Below, piece by piece: positions 33,815 through 42,193 of a stretch of 57,582 bases of DNA. The stretch's first letter is position 1. Every line of letters starts with the position of its first letter. The stretch covers positions 1 to 57,582 of the forward strand of contig JASLTG010000019.1 of the NCBI GenBank assembly GCA_030743005.1, in the 5' to 3' direction. A model generated the notes under the pieces. It made no database searches and had not been told where the DNA came from. It saw only the letters and a list, made by a program, of their open reading frames with translations. The translations under genes and the position numbers were made by a program. Origin of the DNA: Acidimicrobiales bacterium (GTDB lineage Bacteria > Actinomycetota > Acidimicrobiia > Acidimicrobiales > Poriferisodalaceae).

Positions 33815-34260
33815 TGAACGACGATGAAGCCATGCGTCTCGCTCTGCAAGAAGCTGAAAGCGCTATTCAACATGAAGATGTGCCCGTAGGTGCACTAGTC
33901 ATAGTTGATGGCGTAGTGATCGCTTCTCGTCACAACGAACGCCAGTTGACCGGCGACCCAACCGCTCACGCCGAAATCTTGGCCCTAAGAGATGCGGCTT
34001 CTCATTTAGGGACCTGGCATCTCGAAAATTCGACTCTCGTAACGACTCTAGAACCGTGTCCTATGTGCGCAGGAGCGGCCCTTAACGCGCGTGTTGCCCA
34101 CGTCATTTTCGGGGCTCACGATCCAAAGGCGGGCGCTACTGAAACGCTGTACAACTTGCTGGATGACCCTCGACTCAACCACCAAGCAAAAATAACGAGC
34201 GGTGTTCTAGCTCCCGAATGCGGCGACATTCTCTCGCAGTTTTTCGCTCAGCGACGATGA
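33814..34260 (+). CDS. tadA: tRNA-specific adenosine deaminase
   Basis: The 148-residue deaminase would convert A34 to inosine in tRNA-Arg(ACG). Zinc and catalytic residues are His52 and Glu54 (PTAHAEILAL) and Cys82, Cys85 (EPCPMCAGAAL). The first ATG (33814) shares its A with the last base of the encoded CCA of tRNA-Ser, so cutting the tRNA 3' end would destroy this start; the in-frame ATG at 33832 (MRLALQEAE) also matches the family N-terminus and may be used instead. No Shine-Dalgarno is clear for either. It lies between two serine tRNA genes. Confidence 0.93.
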   Translation: MNDDEAMRLALQEAESAIQHEDVPVGALVIVDGVVIASRHNERQLTGDPTAHAEILALRDAASHLGTWHLENSTLVTTLEPCPMCAGAALNARVAHVIFGAHDPKAGATETLYNLLDDPRLNHQAKITSGVLAPECGDILSQFFAQRR

Positions 34261-34295
34261 AGCCTTAAGTCACCACTGTTTTGTCAAATTCGAAA

Positions 34296-34385
34296 TGGCG
34301 GAAGGTGTGGGATTCGAACCCACGGTGACCCGGAGGCCACAACGGCTTTCGAGGCCGCCCCATTCGTCCGCTCTGGCAACCTTCC
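34296..34385 (-). tRNA. tRNA-Ser (anticodon CGA)
   Basis: Read on the minus strand the acceptor arms GGAAGGT and ACCTTCC pair, the anticodon CGA lies at 34351-34349 in the loop CTCGAAA, and there is a long variable arm and the same T-arm as the other serine tRNA. CCA is encoded at 34298-34296. It converges with tadA. The 213 bases beyond its 5' end (34386-34598), shared with xseA, hold no gene that I can see. Confidence 0.97.
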
Positions 34386-34598
34386 GTTTCTGATCCTATC
34401 TCTCGTCATAGCTTCCAACATCAACATGAACGCTCTTATCCAAGCGCCATCAATAGCCCAATGGCTCTTCCCGCCTAAGGTCATCTTGTGATGTCGAAAC
34501 CTTCAGCTTCGTCTAGCTCTTTTCTTCAACCAAGCAACCGATTGTTCGCGCGGTCAGCGATGAACTCGACGTCGCAAATTGAAAGCTGAAAAACGGTG

Positions 34599-35852
34599 AT
34601 GGAGACACACACTTGGTCTGTCGGAGACCTATGTGAAGCCATCAGAGACACCTTCGCTGCTGTATTTCCTGAGGAGATCTGGCTTGAAGGCGAAATTAGC
34701 GGTCTCAAGTTTCACTCCTCAGGGCATGTGTATTTCGATTTGATCGAACCTGACACGAATGGCAATCGGATCGACAAGATGTCAATCACTTTGTGGAAAG
34801 GACGGCGACAAGCAGTGGAATCTGTCCTGAACCGTGCTGATGCGGGCCCACTAACTGAAGGAATAAAAGTCCGCATTAAAGGTGAATTGTCCTTCTATGC
34901 ACCTCAAGGTCGAGTGCAAATACAAATGACTGCAATCGACCCACACCACACGCTCGGACAATTATCTGTCGACAGGGAACGGGTCTTGCAGTCACTGTCC
35001 ACGGCTGGTCTTTTGGAAACCAACTCCTCACTTCGGGTTCCCGCCGTTCCTCTCCACATTGGATTAGTCACCTCAGACGGAAGCGCCGCGTACAACGACT
35101 TCGTCAACGAGATCGCTTCGAGTCGATACCCGTTCAAAATTTCACTCGCACATTCGTCGGTTCAGGGAACCGAAGCGGAAATCGGCTTAGTAACAGCCAT
35201 ACAACAGTTGGTAGACACAGACGTCGACGTGATTGCAGTTGTACGAGGCGGAGGCGCTCGAACCGATCTACTTGCATTCGATCTCGAAAGCGTCGCCCGA
35301 GCTGTAGCTCAAGCCCCCGTCCCAGTCTTTTCGGGCATAGGTCATGAAATCGACCGATCAGTTGTCGACGAGGTCGCCCACACCGCATTCAAAACACCAA
35401 CTGCTTGTGCCGCGGCGCTAGTTCAAACCGTGGCAGCGTTTGACCAACAGCTCCATGACTCTGCTCGCCGAATCGTCACGCTTGCCAATAGGTGTCACGA
35501 CAGGGCCGCAGAAATGATCTCGTCTTCTGCTCGCGCGATTAACGACCGGACACGTAGAACACTCGACCTGAAAGAGGGGCAGCTGACCGCCGCTAGCGGT
35601 CGCTTACGGGATCTGTCATCAATGGCGATCGACCGCAACGTTGAAAGATGCAACCGGATCTTTGACTTACTGCAAGCACTCCATCCAAACAGGGTGCTTG
35701 CTCGAGGATTTTCCATCACCCGGGACAAACTGGGAAACGTGATCCGAGACGCTGTACCCGACGGCACCACGATAGTTAGCGAAACATCTACCTCTCTGAT
35801 CACAAGCACAGTTACCGAGTCAGAACTTCGGGACCATAAGGAGGAAACATGA
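34599..35852 (+). CDS. xseA: Exodeoxyribonuclease VII large subunit
   Basis: This 417-residue protein has the N-terminal OB fold (SVGDLCEAIRDTFAAVFPEE to GRVQIQMTAIDP), the catalytic core (IGLVTSDGSAAYNDFVNEI, VRGGGARTDLLAFD, VFSGIGHEIDRSVVDEVA) and a long helical region before the C-terminal MLARGFSI-like segment, here VLARGFSITRD. With XseB it degrades single-stranded DNA in both directions. A GTG directly before the ATG (34596) is an alternative start. The stop overlaps xseB. Confidence 0.95.
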   Translation: METHTWSVGDLCEAIRDTFAAVFPEEIWLEGEISGLKFHSSGHVYFDLIEPDTNGNRIDKMSITLWKGRRQAVESVLNRADAGPLTEGIKVRIKGELSFYAPQGRVQIQMTAIDPHHTLGQLSVDRERVLQSLSTAGLLETNSSLRVPAVPLHIGLVTSDGSAAYNDFVNEIASSRYPFKISLAHSSVQGTEAEIGLVTAIQQLVDTDVDVIAVVRGGGARTDLLAFDLESVARAVAQAPVPVFSGIGHEIDRSVVDEVAHTAFKTPTACAAALVQTVAAFDQQLHDSARRIVTLANRCHDRAAEMISSSARAINDRTRRTLDLKEGQLTAASGRLRDLSSMAIDRNVERCNRIFDLLQALHPNRVLARGFSITRDKLGNVIRDAVPDGTTIVSETSTSLITSTVTESELRDHKEET

Positions 35853-36052
35853 CCGATGAAGATCTCAGCTTTCAAACAGCCACCCAAGAATTAGATGCAA
35901 TTTTGAAGAAACTCGACAGCGATGACGTAAATATTGACTCGCTAACGGTTGACCTGCAACGCGCGTCGGAGTTAATCGAATGGTGTAGAGGACGTCTCGA
36001 AACTACGCGACATGAAGTCGAACGAATTGTTTCCGACCTAGACAAAGATTGA
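35849..36052 (+). CDS. xseB: Exodeoxyribonuclease VII small subunit
   Basis: The 67-residue, mostly helical protein starts LSFQTATQELDAILKKL and matches XseB, several copies of which wrap the large subunit. It overlaps xseA by four bases (ATGA), the usual arrangement. Good spacing of GGAGG (AAGGAGGAAAC) before its ATG suggests it also initiates efficiently on its own, in line with the high XseB to XseA ratio known for the enzyme. Confidence 0.95.
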   Translation: MTDEDLSFQTATQELDAILKKLDSDDVNIDSLTVDLQRASELIEWCRGRLETTRHEVERIVSDLDKD

Positions 36053-36057
36053 GGCTC

Positions 36058-36104
36058 AAAAAAAATGTGAGCCGAGGGGGTCGGTGGGTACTCCCTCGGC
36101 TCAC
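36058..36104 (-). terminator. Intrinsic terminator on the minus strand
   Basis: GTGAGCCGAGGG (36067-36078) and CCCTCGGCTCAC (36093-36104) form a perfect 12-bp stem. Read on the minus strand the stem is followed by A and then eight T (complement of A8 at 36058-36065), a textbook Rho-independent terminator. On the plus strand no T-tract follows. No minus-strand gene is annotated upstream of it, so it most likely ends the candidate RNA at 36058-36240. Confidence 0.85.
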
Positions 36105-36240
36105 GGACGCTCTCAGATTGGTGGGAAATCTGGAGCGCATGCCTCGAGACGCTCATCAAGATGGGCGCCAATTCTATTTTCGGACAAGTGTGTGCAAGGC
36201 TTCGTTTGCCCGAATCCTCATTTCTTCCGTGCAGGATCAT
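36058..36240 (-). ncRNA. Candidate structured small RNA
   Basis: Upstream of the minus-strand terminator the region is packed with stems: a 12-bp hairpin with one bulge (36107-36138), a 9-bp hairpin (36179-36187 with 36206-36214) and a 5-bp hairpin (36214-36218 with 36233-36237). Two pairs (36184-36209 and 36107-36138) are G-U on the minus strand but A-C on the plus, pointing to minus-strand transcription. A rival 5-bp stem (36133-36137 with 36150-36154) competes with the first hairpin, and CACGGA (36231-36226) could pair with TCCGTG (36107-36102) at the terminator. The 5' end and promoter are not defined, and no known family was recognised. Confidence 0.55.
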
Positions 36241-36292
36241 ACTCAAGGGCTAGCGTTAATTAGTCCATCTTCAAAGCATTTTTGAGGTCAAG

Positions 36293-38194
36293 TTGAAACA
36301 GGATCAACCCTACGGCAGTTGGCCATCGGCACTCACCTCTGAGGAACTCGCAAGCGGGGCAACTCGTCTTTCTGAGCCTCGCGTTTTCAATGACGAGGTG
36401 TTGTGGTTAGAGGGCCGACCCGAAGAGTCAGGTCGGACGACAATAGTTAAATTCGATGGCGTTAACACCATCACAGTCGGGCCAGATGACCTCAACGTGC
36501 GCACGTTGGTCCACGAATACGGCGGGGGTGCCTGGCTTCCCACCGATAACGGAATCTTGGTTTCTCGTTTCGAAGACCAAAGGCTTTGGCTACTCAACGA
36601 TGACTTCCGCCCGGTAACCGTCGAGCCATCTTCCCCGAAGGGGCTGCGGTACTCAAATGGAGTCACTGTTCCCGACAGCGGCGACACAATTTGGGTTATC
36701 GAACAACACCAGAACAGCCATACTCATCCTCAAAATTTCTTGGCCACAATCACTACGAGCGGTGACATGGTTGAAGTGGTTTCGGGAGCGGACTTCTACT
36801 CTTCTCCAACCATTTCTCCCGACGGCCAATTGCTTGCATACTTGTCTTGGGATCATCCTTCAATGCCCTGGGACCACGTGCGGCTACATGTGGCGCAACG
36901 AAAAGCGAGTGGGTGGACGCAACATCGGGTGGTACTCGATGGCCCCGCGTTACAACAACCACGGTTTTCACCCGACGGTCAACTTCACGTCATTAGTGAT
37001 GCAACCGGTTGGTGGAATATCCACGAGGTTGACGTACACAATGATTCATCTCATCCAGTTGTTCAGGCAGATGTTGAGTTCGGCATTCCTGGCTGGGTGT
37101 TTGGCCAAAAAACCTATGACTGGGCTGGTGACGCCCTCTGGTGCACTTGGATTGATGAAGGCATCGGCCATGCGGGCCAAATTGTGGACTCTCAATGGAT
37201 CAAAATTGAGAGCGGTTTAACCGAATTCAACGGTTTGGATATCTTGGCGGACGGAAGAGCAGTCACAATTGCTGCTAGTTGGGAAACAACCGCTGCTGTC
37301 CGCGCGTTGCATGCCGACGGTTCAACCGAACAAATAAGTACATCGCGCTCACTACCTATAGGGCAGGAAGAAATTTCGGTTCCTGAAACTATTGAGGTCA
37401 TGGACCCATCGGGGGAAGCTACTCACGGCTTTCATTTTGCTCCTAATAATTCCGCCTATCGCTGCTCTTCGGAGTCGCCGCCTCTTGTGGTTCTCAGCCA
37501 TGGCGGTCCTACTGGGGCTGCGAGATCTTCTTTTGATCCCGCTATTCAGTATTGGACGAATCGCGGCATCGCAGTTGTCGACGTAAATTATCGAGGGAGC
37601 ACCGGTTTCGGCACGGCGTACAGAAACAAACTCCGGGGCCAGTGGGGAGTTGCTGATACCGAGGACTGCATAGCGGCCGCGAAACATCTAGCTGACAACG
37701 CATTGGTTGACTCTGACCGGCTGGCGATAAAGGGTGGCTCTGCTGGAGGCTTCACGACGCTCTGTGCATTGACAACGAGCACGCTTTTCGCAGCTGGGGT
37801 GTCGCGCTACGGGGTGGCTGATCTTGCCTCTCTGGCCCGGGACACACATAAATTTGAGGCTCGTTATCTCGACTCGTTAGTCGGAGAATGGCCTGCCGAA
37901 AAGGACATATACGACGCACGTTCGCCTATCCATCACACACATCGATTGTCGACGCCCATGATTGTTCTCCAGGGGTCAGACGATCCCGTTGTCCCACCAT
38001 CTCAAGCAGAACAGCTCGTGGAGGCATTAACGAATGCGGGGATTCCCCACTCTTATGTTCTTTTCGAAGGGGAAAGTCATGGCTTCCGCAAAGCGGAGAC
38101 AATCGCTCGTGCTTTAGATGCGGAGCTTTCTTTCTTGGGACAAGTTCTGGGGTTCGATCCCTCAGATCTGATTGACCCGGTTGAGATTTTGTGA
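36293..38194 (+). CDS. S9-family prolyl oligopeptidase/acylaminoacyl peptidase
   Basis: The 633-residue serine peptidase has an N-terminal beta-propeller (about 1-365) and a C-terminal alpha/beta hydrolase domain. The nucleophile lies in KGGSAGGFTTL, the Asp in QGSDDPVVPPSQ and the His in FEGESHGFRK. VLSHGGPTGAARSSFDP is the usual oxyanion region. The enzyme cleaves short peptides or N-acyl amino acids; no signal peptide is seen, so it is cytoplasmic. The TTG start at 36293 is chosen because GAGG lies five bases upstream and the conserved GSWPSALTSEELA begins eight residues in; no ATG fits. It follows xseB after 240 bases that carry the minus-strand RNA candidate. Confidence 0.9.
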   Translation: MKQDQPYGSWPSALTSEELASGATRLSEPRVFNDEVLWLEGRPEESGRTTIVKFDGVNTITVGPDDLNVRTLVHEYGGGAWLPTDNGILVSRFEDQRLWLLNDDFRPVTVEPSSPKGLRYSNGVTVPDSGDTIWVIEQHQNSHTHPQNFLATITTSGDMVEVVSGADFYSSPTISPDGQLLAYLSWDHPSMPWDHVRLHVAQRKASGWTQHRVVLDGPALQQPRFSPDGQLHVISDATGWWNIHEVDVHNDSSHPVVQADVEFGIPGWVFGQKTYDWAGDALWCTWIDEGIGHAGQIVDSQWIKIESGLTEFNGLDILADGRAVTIAASWETTAAVRALHADGSTEQISTSRSLPIGQEEISVPETIEVMDPSGEATHGFHFAPNNSAYRCSSESPPLVVLSHGGPTGAARSSFDPAIQYWTNRGIAVVDVNYRGSTGFGTAYRNKLRGQWGVADTEDCIAAAKHLADNALVDSDRLAIKGGSAGGFTTLCALTTSTLFAAGVSRYGVADLASLARDTHKFEARYLDSLVGEWPAEKDIYDARSPIHHTHRLSTPMIVLQGSDDPVVPPSQAEQLVEALTNAGIPHSYVLFEGESHGFRKAETIARALDAELSFLGQVLGFDPSDLIDPVEIL

Positions 38195-38196
38195 AT

Positions 38197-39414
38197 TCAG
38201 CCGGCTGTGGTTGATGTTGTCGTATCTGTGGCCTGGTCGTCTACAACTTCGGTAGTGGTCGGGGGCTCTGGGTCATGTTCCTCGCACCTTCCCTCAATGA
38301 CATCAACTATGCGGTCGTATCGCTCGCCACTTGAAACAGGAGTCGCCCCGCCGCGGTAATCCAAGATATGAGGGTGGAACTGATAGCCCTCAACATAGGG
38401 GCCATCAAAGCTGATTTCTAAAACACCGCTGTCACCAGTTATCCCATAGCGCGGATGCCAAGCGAAATTACCCAATGAGTATGCAATGACAGTGCGATCA
38501 AAGGTTTCTATCGGCTGTAAAACGTGAGGATGATGCCCAAGGATTAGGTTCGCTCCCGCTTCGATGAGATCCCTGGCTAAGTCTCGTTGATCGTCACTTG
38601 GGCAGGTTTCGCGTTCAATCCCCCAATGCACACTTACGACCACTACGTCGTTGCCTGCCGCTGCTGCCCGAACTGCAGCCAAGACCCGTGGAATCGCCCA
38701 CTTTGCATCAGCGACTCCGGGACGATCAGCTGATGCAGCAAAACCACCTGGGACGACAGCAGTCGCGGAAACAAAGGCTACGCGAATACCGTTGTCCAAT
38801 GTCAGGACTCGAGGTGCGTATGCCTCCGCATTATTTGACCCCGCTCCGGGCCGCAAGATGTCAACTTCGTCGAGAACTGCAATGGTGTCTGCGAGACCCA
38901 CTGGACCGAAGTCAAGTACGTGATTGTTAGCTAACGACACCACGTCTATTCCAGCTCCGGCCAGGGTTAGTGCAGCCGACCCTGGAGCTCGAAAAACGAA
39001 TTCCTTGTTATAAGGCTCTCCACGTTCCGTGATCGCCATTTCAAGATTCACAATTGCTATATCTGCTGATGCAAGGTCGGGTTGAACGTTCGCGAATGGA
39101 TCAATTCCGTCAGGTTCAGTGAGGTCAAGCAGTACGTCGCCACCTGCAAGGAGGGTCCACGGCTGTCTCTTTGCTGTTGTAGTCGTCACGCTATGGGTTG
39201 CACCCTCAGTGGTTGGGGCAACATCGGTGGTTTGGTCAGCTTGCGTTACCTCACTTGTCGCAGAAACATCCACCTGTTCGTCTAGTTGTTGGGCGCTAGT
39301 TGTCGTGGTTTCGCGGGCCACAAAGATGGCTTTCTCTGCTTTGGGCTCTGCGCACGCGACTGTGAAAGCGGAACATACGGCGACAGTGGCGACAAGGATG
39401 GAACGGCGGTTCAC
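38197..39414 (-). CDS. CapA-family lipoprotein (poly-gamma-glutamate synthesis type)
   Basis: This 405-residue protein starts with a lipoprotein signal (RRSILVATVAVCSAFTVAC) and a Thr/Ser-rich spacer, then a CapA metallophosphatase-like domain: LAGGDVLLDL, IVNLEMAITE, VSLANNHVLDFG, VVVSVHWGIE, LILGHHPHVLQPIE and YSLGNFAWHP. The tail is again Thr-rich (TTTSTTAG). CapA homologs are linked to poly-gamma-glutamate capsule or cell-surface metabolism; no capB or capC is present, so the role is unclear. The GTG at 39414 was chosen over a longer open frame because it puts the lipobox at the right distance. It is divergent from SURF1. Confidence 0.85.
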   Translation of the reverse strand: MNRRSILVATVAVCSAFTVACAEPKAEKAIFVARETTTTSAQQLDEQVDVSATSEVTQADQTTDVAPTTEGATHSVTTTTAKRQPWTLLAGGDVLLDLTEPDGIDPFANVQPDLASADIAIVNLEMAITERGEPYNKEFVFRAPGSAALTLAGAGIDVVSLANNHVLDFGPVGLADTIAVLDEVDILRPGAGSNNAEAYAPRVLTLDNGIRVAFVSATAVVPGGFAASADRPGVADAKWAIPRVLAAVRAAAAGNDVVVVSVHWGIERETCPSDDQRDLARDLIEAGANLILGHHPHVLQPIETFDRTVIAYSLGNFAWHPRYGITGDSGVLEISFDGPYVEGYQFHPHILDYRGGATPVSSGERYDRIVDVIEGRCEEHDPEPPTTTEVVDDQATDTTTSTTAG

Positions 39415-39451
39415 GGCGGCTGAGTCTACGTTGCCAGCTAGCGTGCACCTG

Positions 39452-40195
39452 ATGTACGGCTTCGTTCGTGAACCTAAATGGATAGCGGCACACCTTCTCA
39501 CGTTGCTGCTGTTGATTGCTTTTATGTGCGCAGGGTTCTGGCAGTTCGGACGGCATCAGGCACGAGGTGAACGTAACGAAAACGTTGTTGAACGATCCAA
39601 CGCGGCCGTTCTGACAGAGGCCGATCTGTTCGAGTCAGCTAATGACATCGAATTTAGGATGGTTGCGTTGGAGGGGACGTGGTCCCCAGACGATGCTGTG
39701 TTGATACGGAATAGAAGCCATCAGGAGATGGCAGGTTGTCATTTAGCGGTTCCCTTGGCTATCAGCGATGCACGAGCGGTGCTTGTGGTTGTTGGATGGC
39801 TTCACCAAAGTTCGTGTGATGTGGGCCAGCTTGAACCCCCATCGAAAACAGTTTCACTCACAGGACGGGTGCGTCTGAGCCAGAACCGTGGGGCCATCGG
39901 AGCACGTGATCCTTCGAGTGGGATACTTACCTCTCTGGCTCGCACTGATGTTGCCCGAGTCGATCAACAGGTGTCATTCTTGCTGGCCCCGGTTTATGTC
40001 GAATTGATAACCAGTACCCCTTCGGCAACCAGTGCTATTCCACTCGATCCACCTCCCACTCACCTCGGGCCCCATTTGGCTTACGCCGTGCAGTGGTTTC
40101 TCTTTTTCGCAGTCGGGGCGGTCGGCTATCCGTTAGTGCTGCGTCGACACGCCCGGAAAGGAGACGCCGAGAACTTAGGACCTGTGGATGATTAA
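39452..40195 (+). CDS. SURF1-family protein, cytochrome oxidase assembly
   Basis: The 247-residue protein has the SURF1 topology: a transmembrane helix near the N-terminus (WIAAHLLTLLLLIAFMCAGFW in part), a beta-rich outer domain with FRMVALEGTW and VLIRNR, VVVGWLH, then a C-terminal helix (WFLFFAVGAVGYPLVL) preceded by HLAYAVQW. It helps insert heme into the aa3 cytochrome c oxidase, indicating aerobic respiration. The ATG at 39452 gives the normal length. It overlaps the convergent aminotransferase gene by four bases. Confidence 0.9.
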   Translation: MYGFVREPKWIAAHLLTLLLLIAFMCAGFWQFGRHQARGERNENVVERSNAAVLTEADLFESANDIEFRMVALEGTWSPDDAVLIRNRSHQEMAGCHLAVPLAISDARAVLVVVGWLHQSSCDVGQLEPPSKTVSLTGRVRLSQNRGAIGARDPSSGILTSLARTDVARVDQQVSFLLAPVYVELITSTPSATSAIPLDPPPTHLGPHLAYAVQWFLFFAVGAVGYPLVLRRHARKGDAENLGPVDD

Positions 40196-41340
40196 ACCGC
40201 TGAAGCCATCCGTTCGATAATCATGGTGAGCATCTCTGGTGACGTCGCAAAATTCAGTCGTACGTGACCCGCCCCTTCAACTCCAAAATCCAGACCAGAA
40301 TTGAGAGCAACCTTGCCTCGTGACAAGAAAACTTCTGCGGGATCGTCACCAAGCCCTAACTCGCGACAGTCCAGCCACGCAAGATAAGTAGCTTGTGGGG
40401 GCCGATATCGAACCTGAGGAAGATGTTCACTCAATAGCTCGGACACTAGGTGCCGATTGTGGTCGAGTCCTTCAACCAGTTCGGCTATCCAGGCGTCTCC
40501 TTGTTCCCAACCAGCGACAGTGGCGACTTGTCCTAATCCATTTATGCCGCCAATCATTCGGGGCCGGATTTCTTTCAGTTGGGGCGAATACTGCTGCGAC
40601 GAACTGTGGACAAAAGCCATTCTCAACCCTGCCATGTTGAAGGTTTTGGTAGCTGCGGTAAGCGTGACAGTTCGTTGCGCTGCGAGATCACTTATTGATG
40701 CGGCCGGGACGTGTTGATGGGGGGAATACACCAAATCACAGTGGATTTCGTCAGAAATCACTAGGAGATCATTGCGGTCAGCTATCTCAATGATCTGAGC
40801 CAAGTCTGTTGGGGTCATGACATAACCACATGGATTGTGAGGATGGCATAGCAGTAAAGCCGAAACATTGTCCTGCGCAGCTACCTGGTCTAAATGGTCG
40901 AAGTCGAGCGCCCACCCATCTTCAGTTTCCATCAATGGATTCGCCACCCAGTTTCGTCCTGTGCCTTCGACGCTGGAATAGAAAGGCGGATACACCGGTG
41001 TTTGTACGACAATCCCTGAGCCTGGCGGGGTCAACGTGTCCAGAACCCATTCAAGGCCTTGTATGACGTCATGGACTCGCAACACATCTGACGTTTCGAC
41101 ATTCCAGTCGAACGCATTAGACATTCGCGATTTGAATGCTTCCAGCACCGGGACCGGCTCGTCATAGAAGCCATAGCCAAGCCCACCTACATTAATTCTC
41201 TCTACTATGGCTTCTTTGATGAAGTCCGGAACTTCGACATCCATGTCTGCGACCCATGCAGACAAGACGTCGCTGCCGTGGCGTTCCCATTTGATACCGG
41301 GTCGATTTCGCACACGTTCGAGGTTTAGGTCAAAGATCAC
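40192..41340 (-). CDS. PatB/MalY-type PLP C-S lyase (cystathionine beta-lyase-like)
   Basis: This 382-residue fold type I PLP enzyme has the PLP Lys in LTAATKTFNMAGLRMAF and the PatB/MalY-typical N-terminus (KWERHGSDVLSAWVADMD, quoted in part) and ISDEIHCDLVY. Members cleave cystathionine, cysteine or S-conjugates to pyruvate, ammonia and a thiol; some act as aminotransferases. The GTG at 41340 begins MIFDLNLERVRNRPG, as expected. Twenty-three bases separate it from the TauE gene upstream on the same strand, which could export a sulfur product, though that is only a suggestion. Confidence 0.88.
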   Translation of the reverse strand: MIFDLNLERVRNRPGIKWERHGSDVLSAWVADMDVEVPDFIKEAIVERINVGGLGYGFYDEPVPVLEAFKSRMSNAFDWNVETSDVLRVHDVIQGLEWVLDTLTPPGSGIVVQTPVYPPFYSSVEGTGRNWVANPLMETEDGWALDFDHLDQVAAQDNVSALLLCHPHNPCGYVMTPTDLAQIIEIADRNDLLVISDEIHCDLVYSPHQHVPAASISDLAAQRTVTLTAATKTFNMAGLRMAFVHSSSQQYSPQLKEIRPRMIGGINGLGQVATVAGWEQGDAWIAELVEGLDHNRHLVSELLSEHLPQVRYRPPQATYLAWLDCRELGLGDDPAEVFLSRGKVALNSGLDFGVEGAGHVRLNFATSPEMLTMIIERMASAV

Positions 41341-41363
41341 GGGGAGAGGCTACGTCGTAGTCG

Positions 41364-42140
41364 TCAGTAAAGTCCGATCATTCGACCAGCAAGGGCTACA
41401 ACGGCCGCTACGAGGACTGGTCGAATTATCTTTTCTCCTCCCCGGACAGCTAGTCGGGCACCCAACCAGCCACCTATTGCGAAGCCAACAGCTAGAACCA
41501 CGGCGAAACCCCAGTCGACCTGGCCTCGTGCGATGAAGACGGGTAACGCTATTGCCGTAAGGATGAAGATCACGACCACTTTGATTGCGTTTGCGTTCAC
41601 TAGATCCAGGCCAGATCTTGATAAGGCGACAACGAGGAGCAAGCCAACCCCAGCTTGGAACGCACCTCCATATAGTCCGATCCCGAAAAAGACAGCCGCT
41701 GTTAGGGCTGGGTGCCAGTTGATTTGTGTCCCGGAAGTTCTAGGTGGTCGCAGACTGATAAAGAGCAGCGGGATCATCAGAACACCAAAGATTCGTTCAA
41801 AGGCTTCGTCGGTGACACTGGAAACAAGTATTGACCCAAGCAGCGACCCGATGGTGACCGGGAGGATCACAGGAACAGCTCGTCGGAATCCCCGGACGCC
41901 TTCTTTGCGGTAACTGGCCACAGATGAAGCGTTTTGAACAAGTACGCCAAACCGGTTAGTACCGTTGGCTACCAATCCGGGCAGCCCTACGAAAACATTG
42001 AGAAGGGCGACCGTGAGTAAAGAGCCACCTCCTGCCATCGCATTAACTATTCCCGCGACGACCCCGGCGCCTGCAACCAACATGGCGTCAATGAGTTCCA
42101 TCCCTGCAATCATTGCCTGTATTCGCTGCCTAAATAGCAC
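41364..42140 (-). CDS. TauE/SafE-family membrane protein
   Basis: This 258-residue multi-spanning protein has the duplicated TauE pattern: [20 protein letters not shown] at the start and [20 protein letters not shown] in the middle. It is a putative exporter of sulfite or organosulfonates. The GTG at 42140 opens the frame; ATG at 42113 or 42101 would remove 9 or 13 residues and may be real. It may be transcribed with the PatB-type lyase downstream, which would generate reduced sulfur. It is divergent from aroC. Confidence 0.82.
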   Translation of the reverse strand: MLFRQRIQAMIAGMELIDAMLVAGAGVVAGIVNAMAGGGSLLTVALLNVFVGLPGLVANGTNRFGVLVQNASSVASYRKEGVRGFRRAVPVILPVTIGSLLGSILVSSVTDEAFERIFGVLMIPLLFISLRPPRTSGTQINWHPALTAAVFFGIGLYGGAFQAGVGLLLVVALSRSGLDLVNANAIKVVVIFILTAIALPVFIARGQVDWGFAVVLAVGFAIGGWLGARLAVRGGEKIIRPVLVAAVVALAGRMIGLY

Positions 42141-42193
42141 TAGTTGAAGAATCTCTTCGTGAGATGGGCCTCGCGACCTCTACTCTCAGTGAT

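Noticed and set aside
33643..33873. Minus-strand open frame across the SRP RNA, tRNA-Ser and tadA start
   Set aside because: It is a shadow of the structural RNAs; the RNA evidence is decisive.
34284..34484. 66-residue open frame over tRNA-Ser(CGA)
   Set aside because: It is produced by translating the tRNA gene itself.
35872..36246. 124-residue open frame on the minus strand covering the candidate small RNA
   Set aside because: It runs through the intrinsic terminator and then antisense to xseB; composition is not protein-like and there is no ribosome site.
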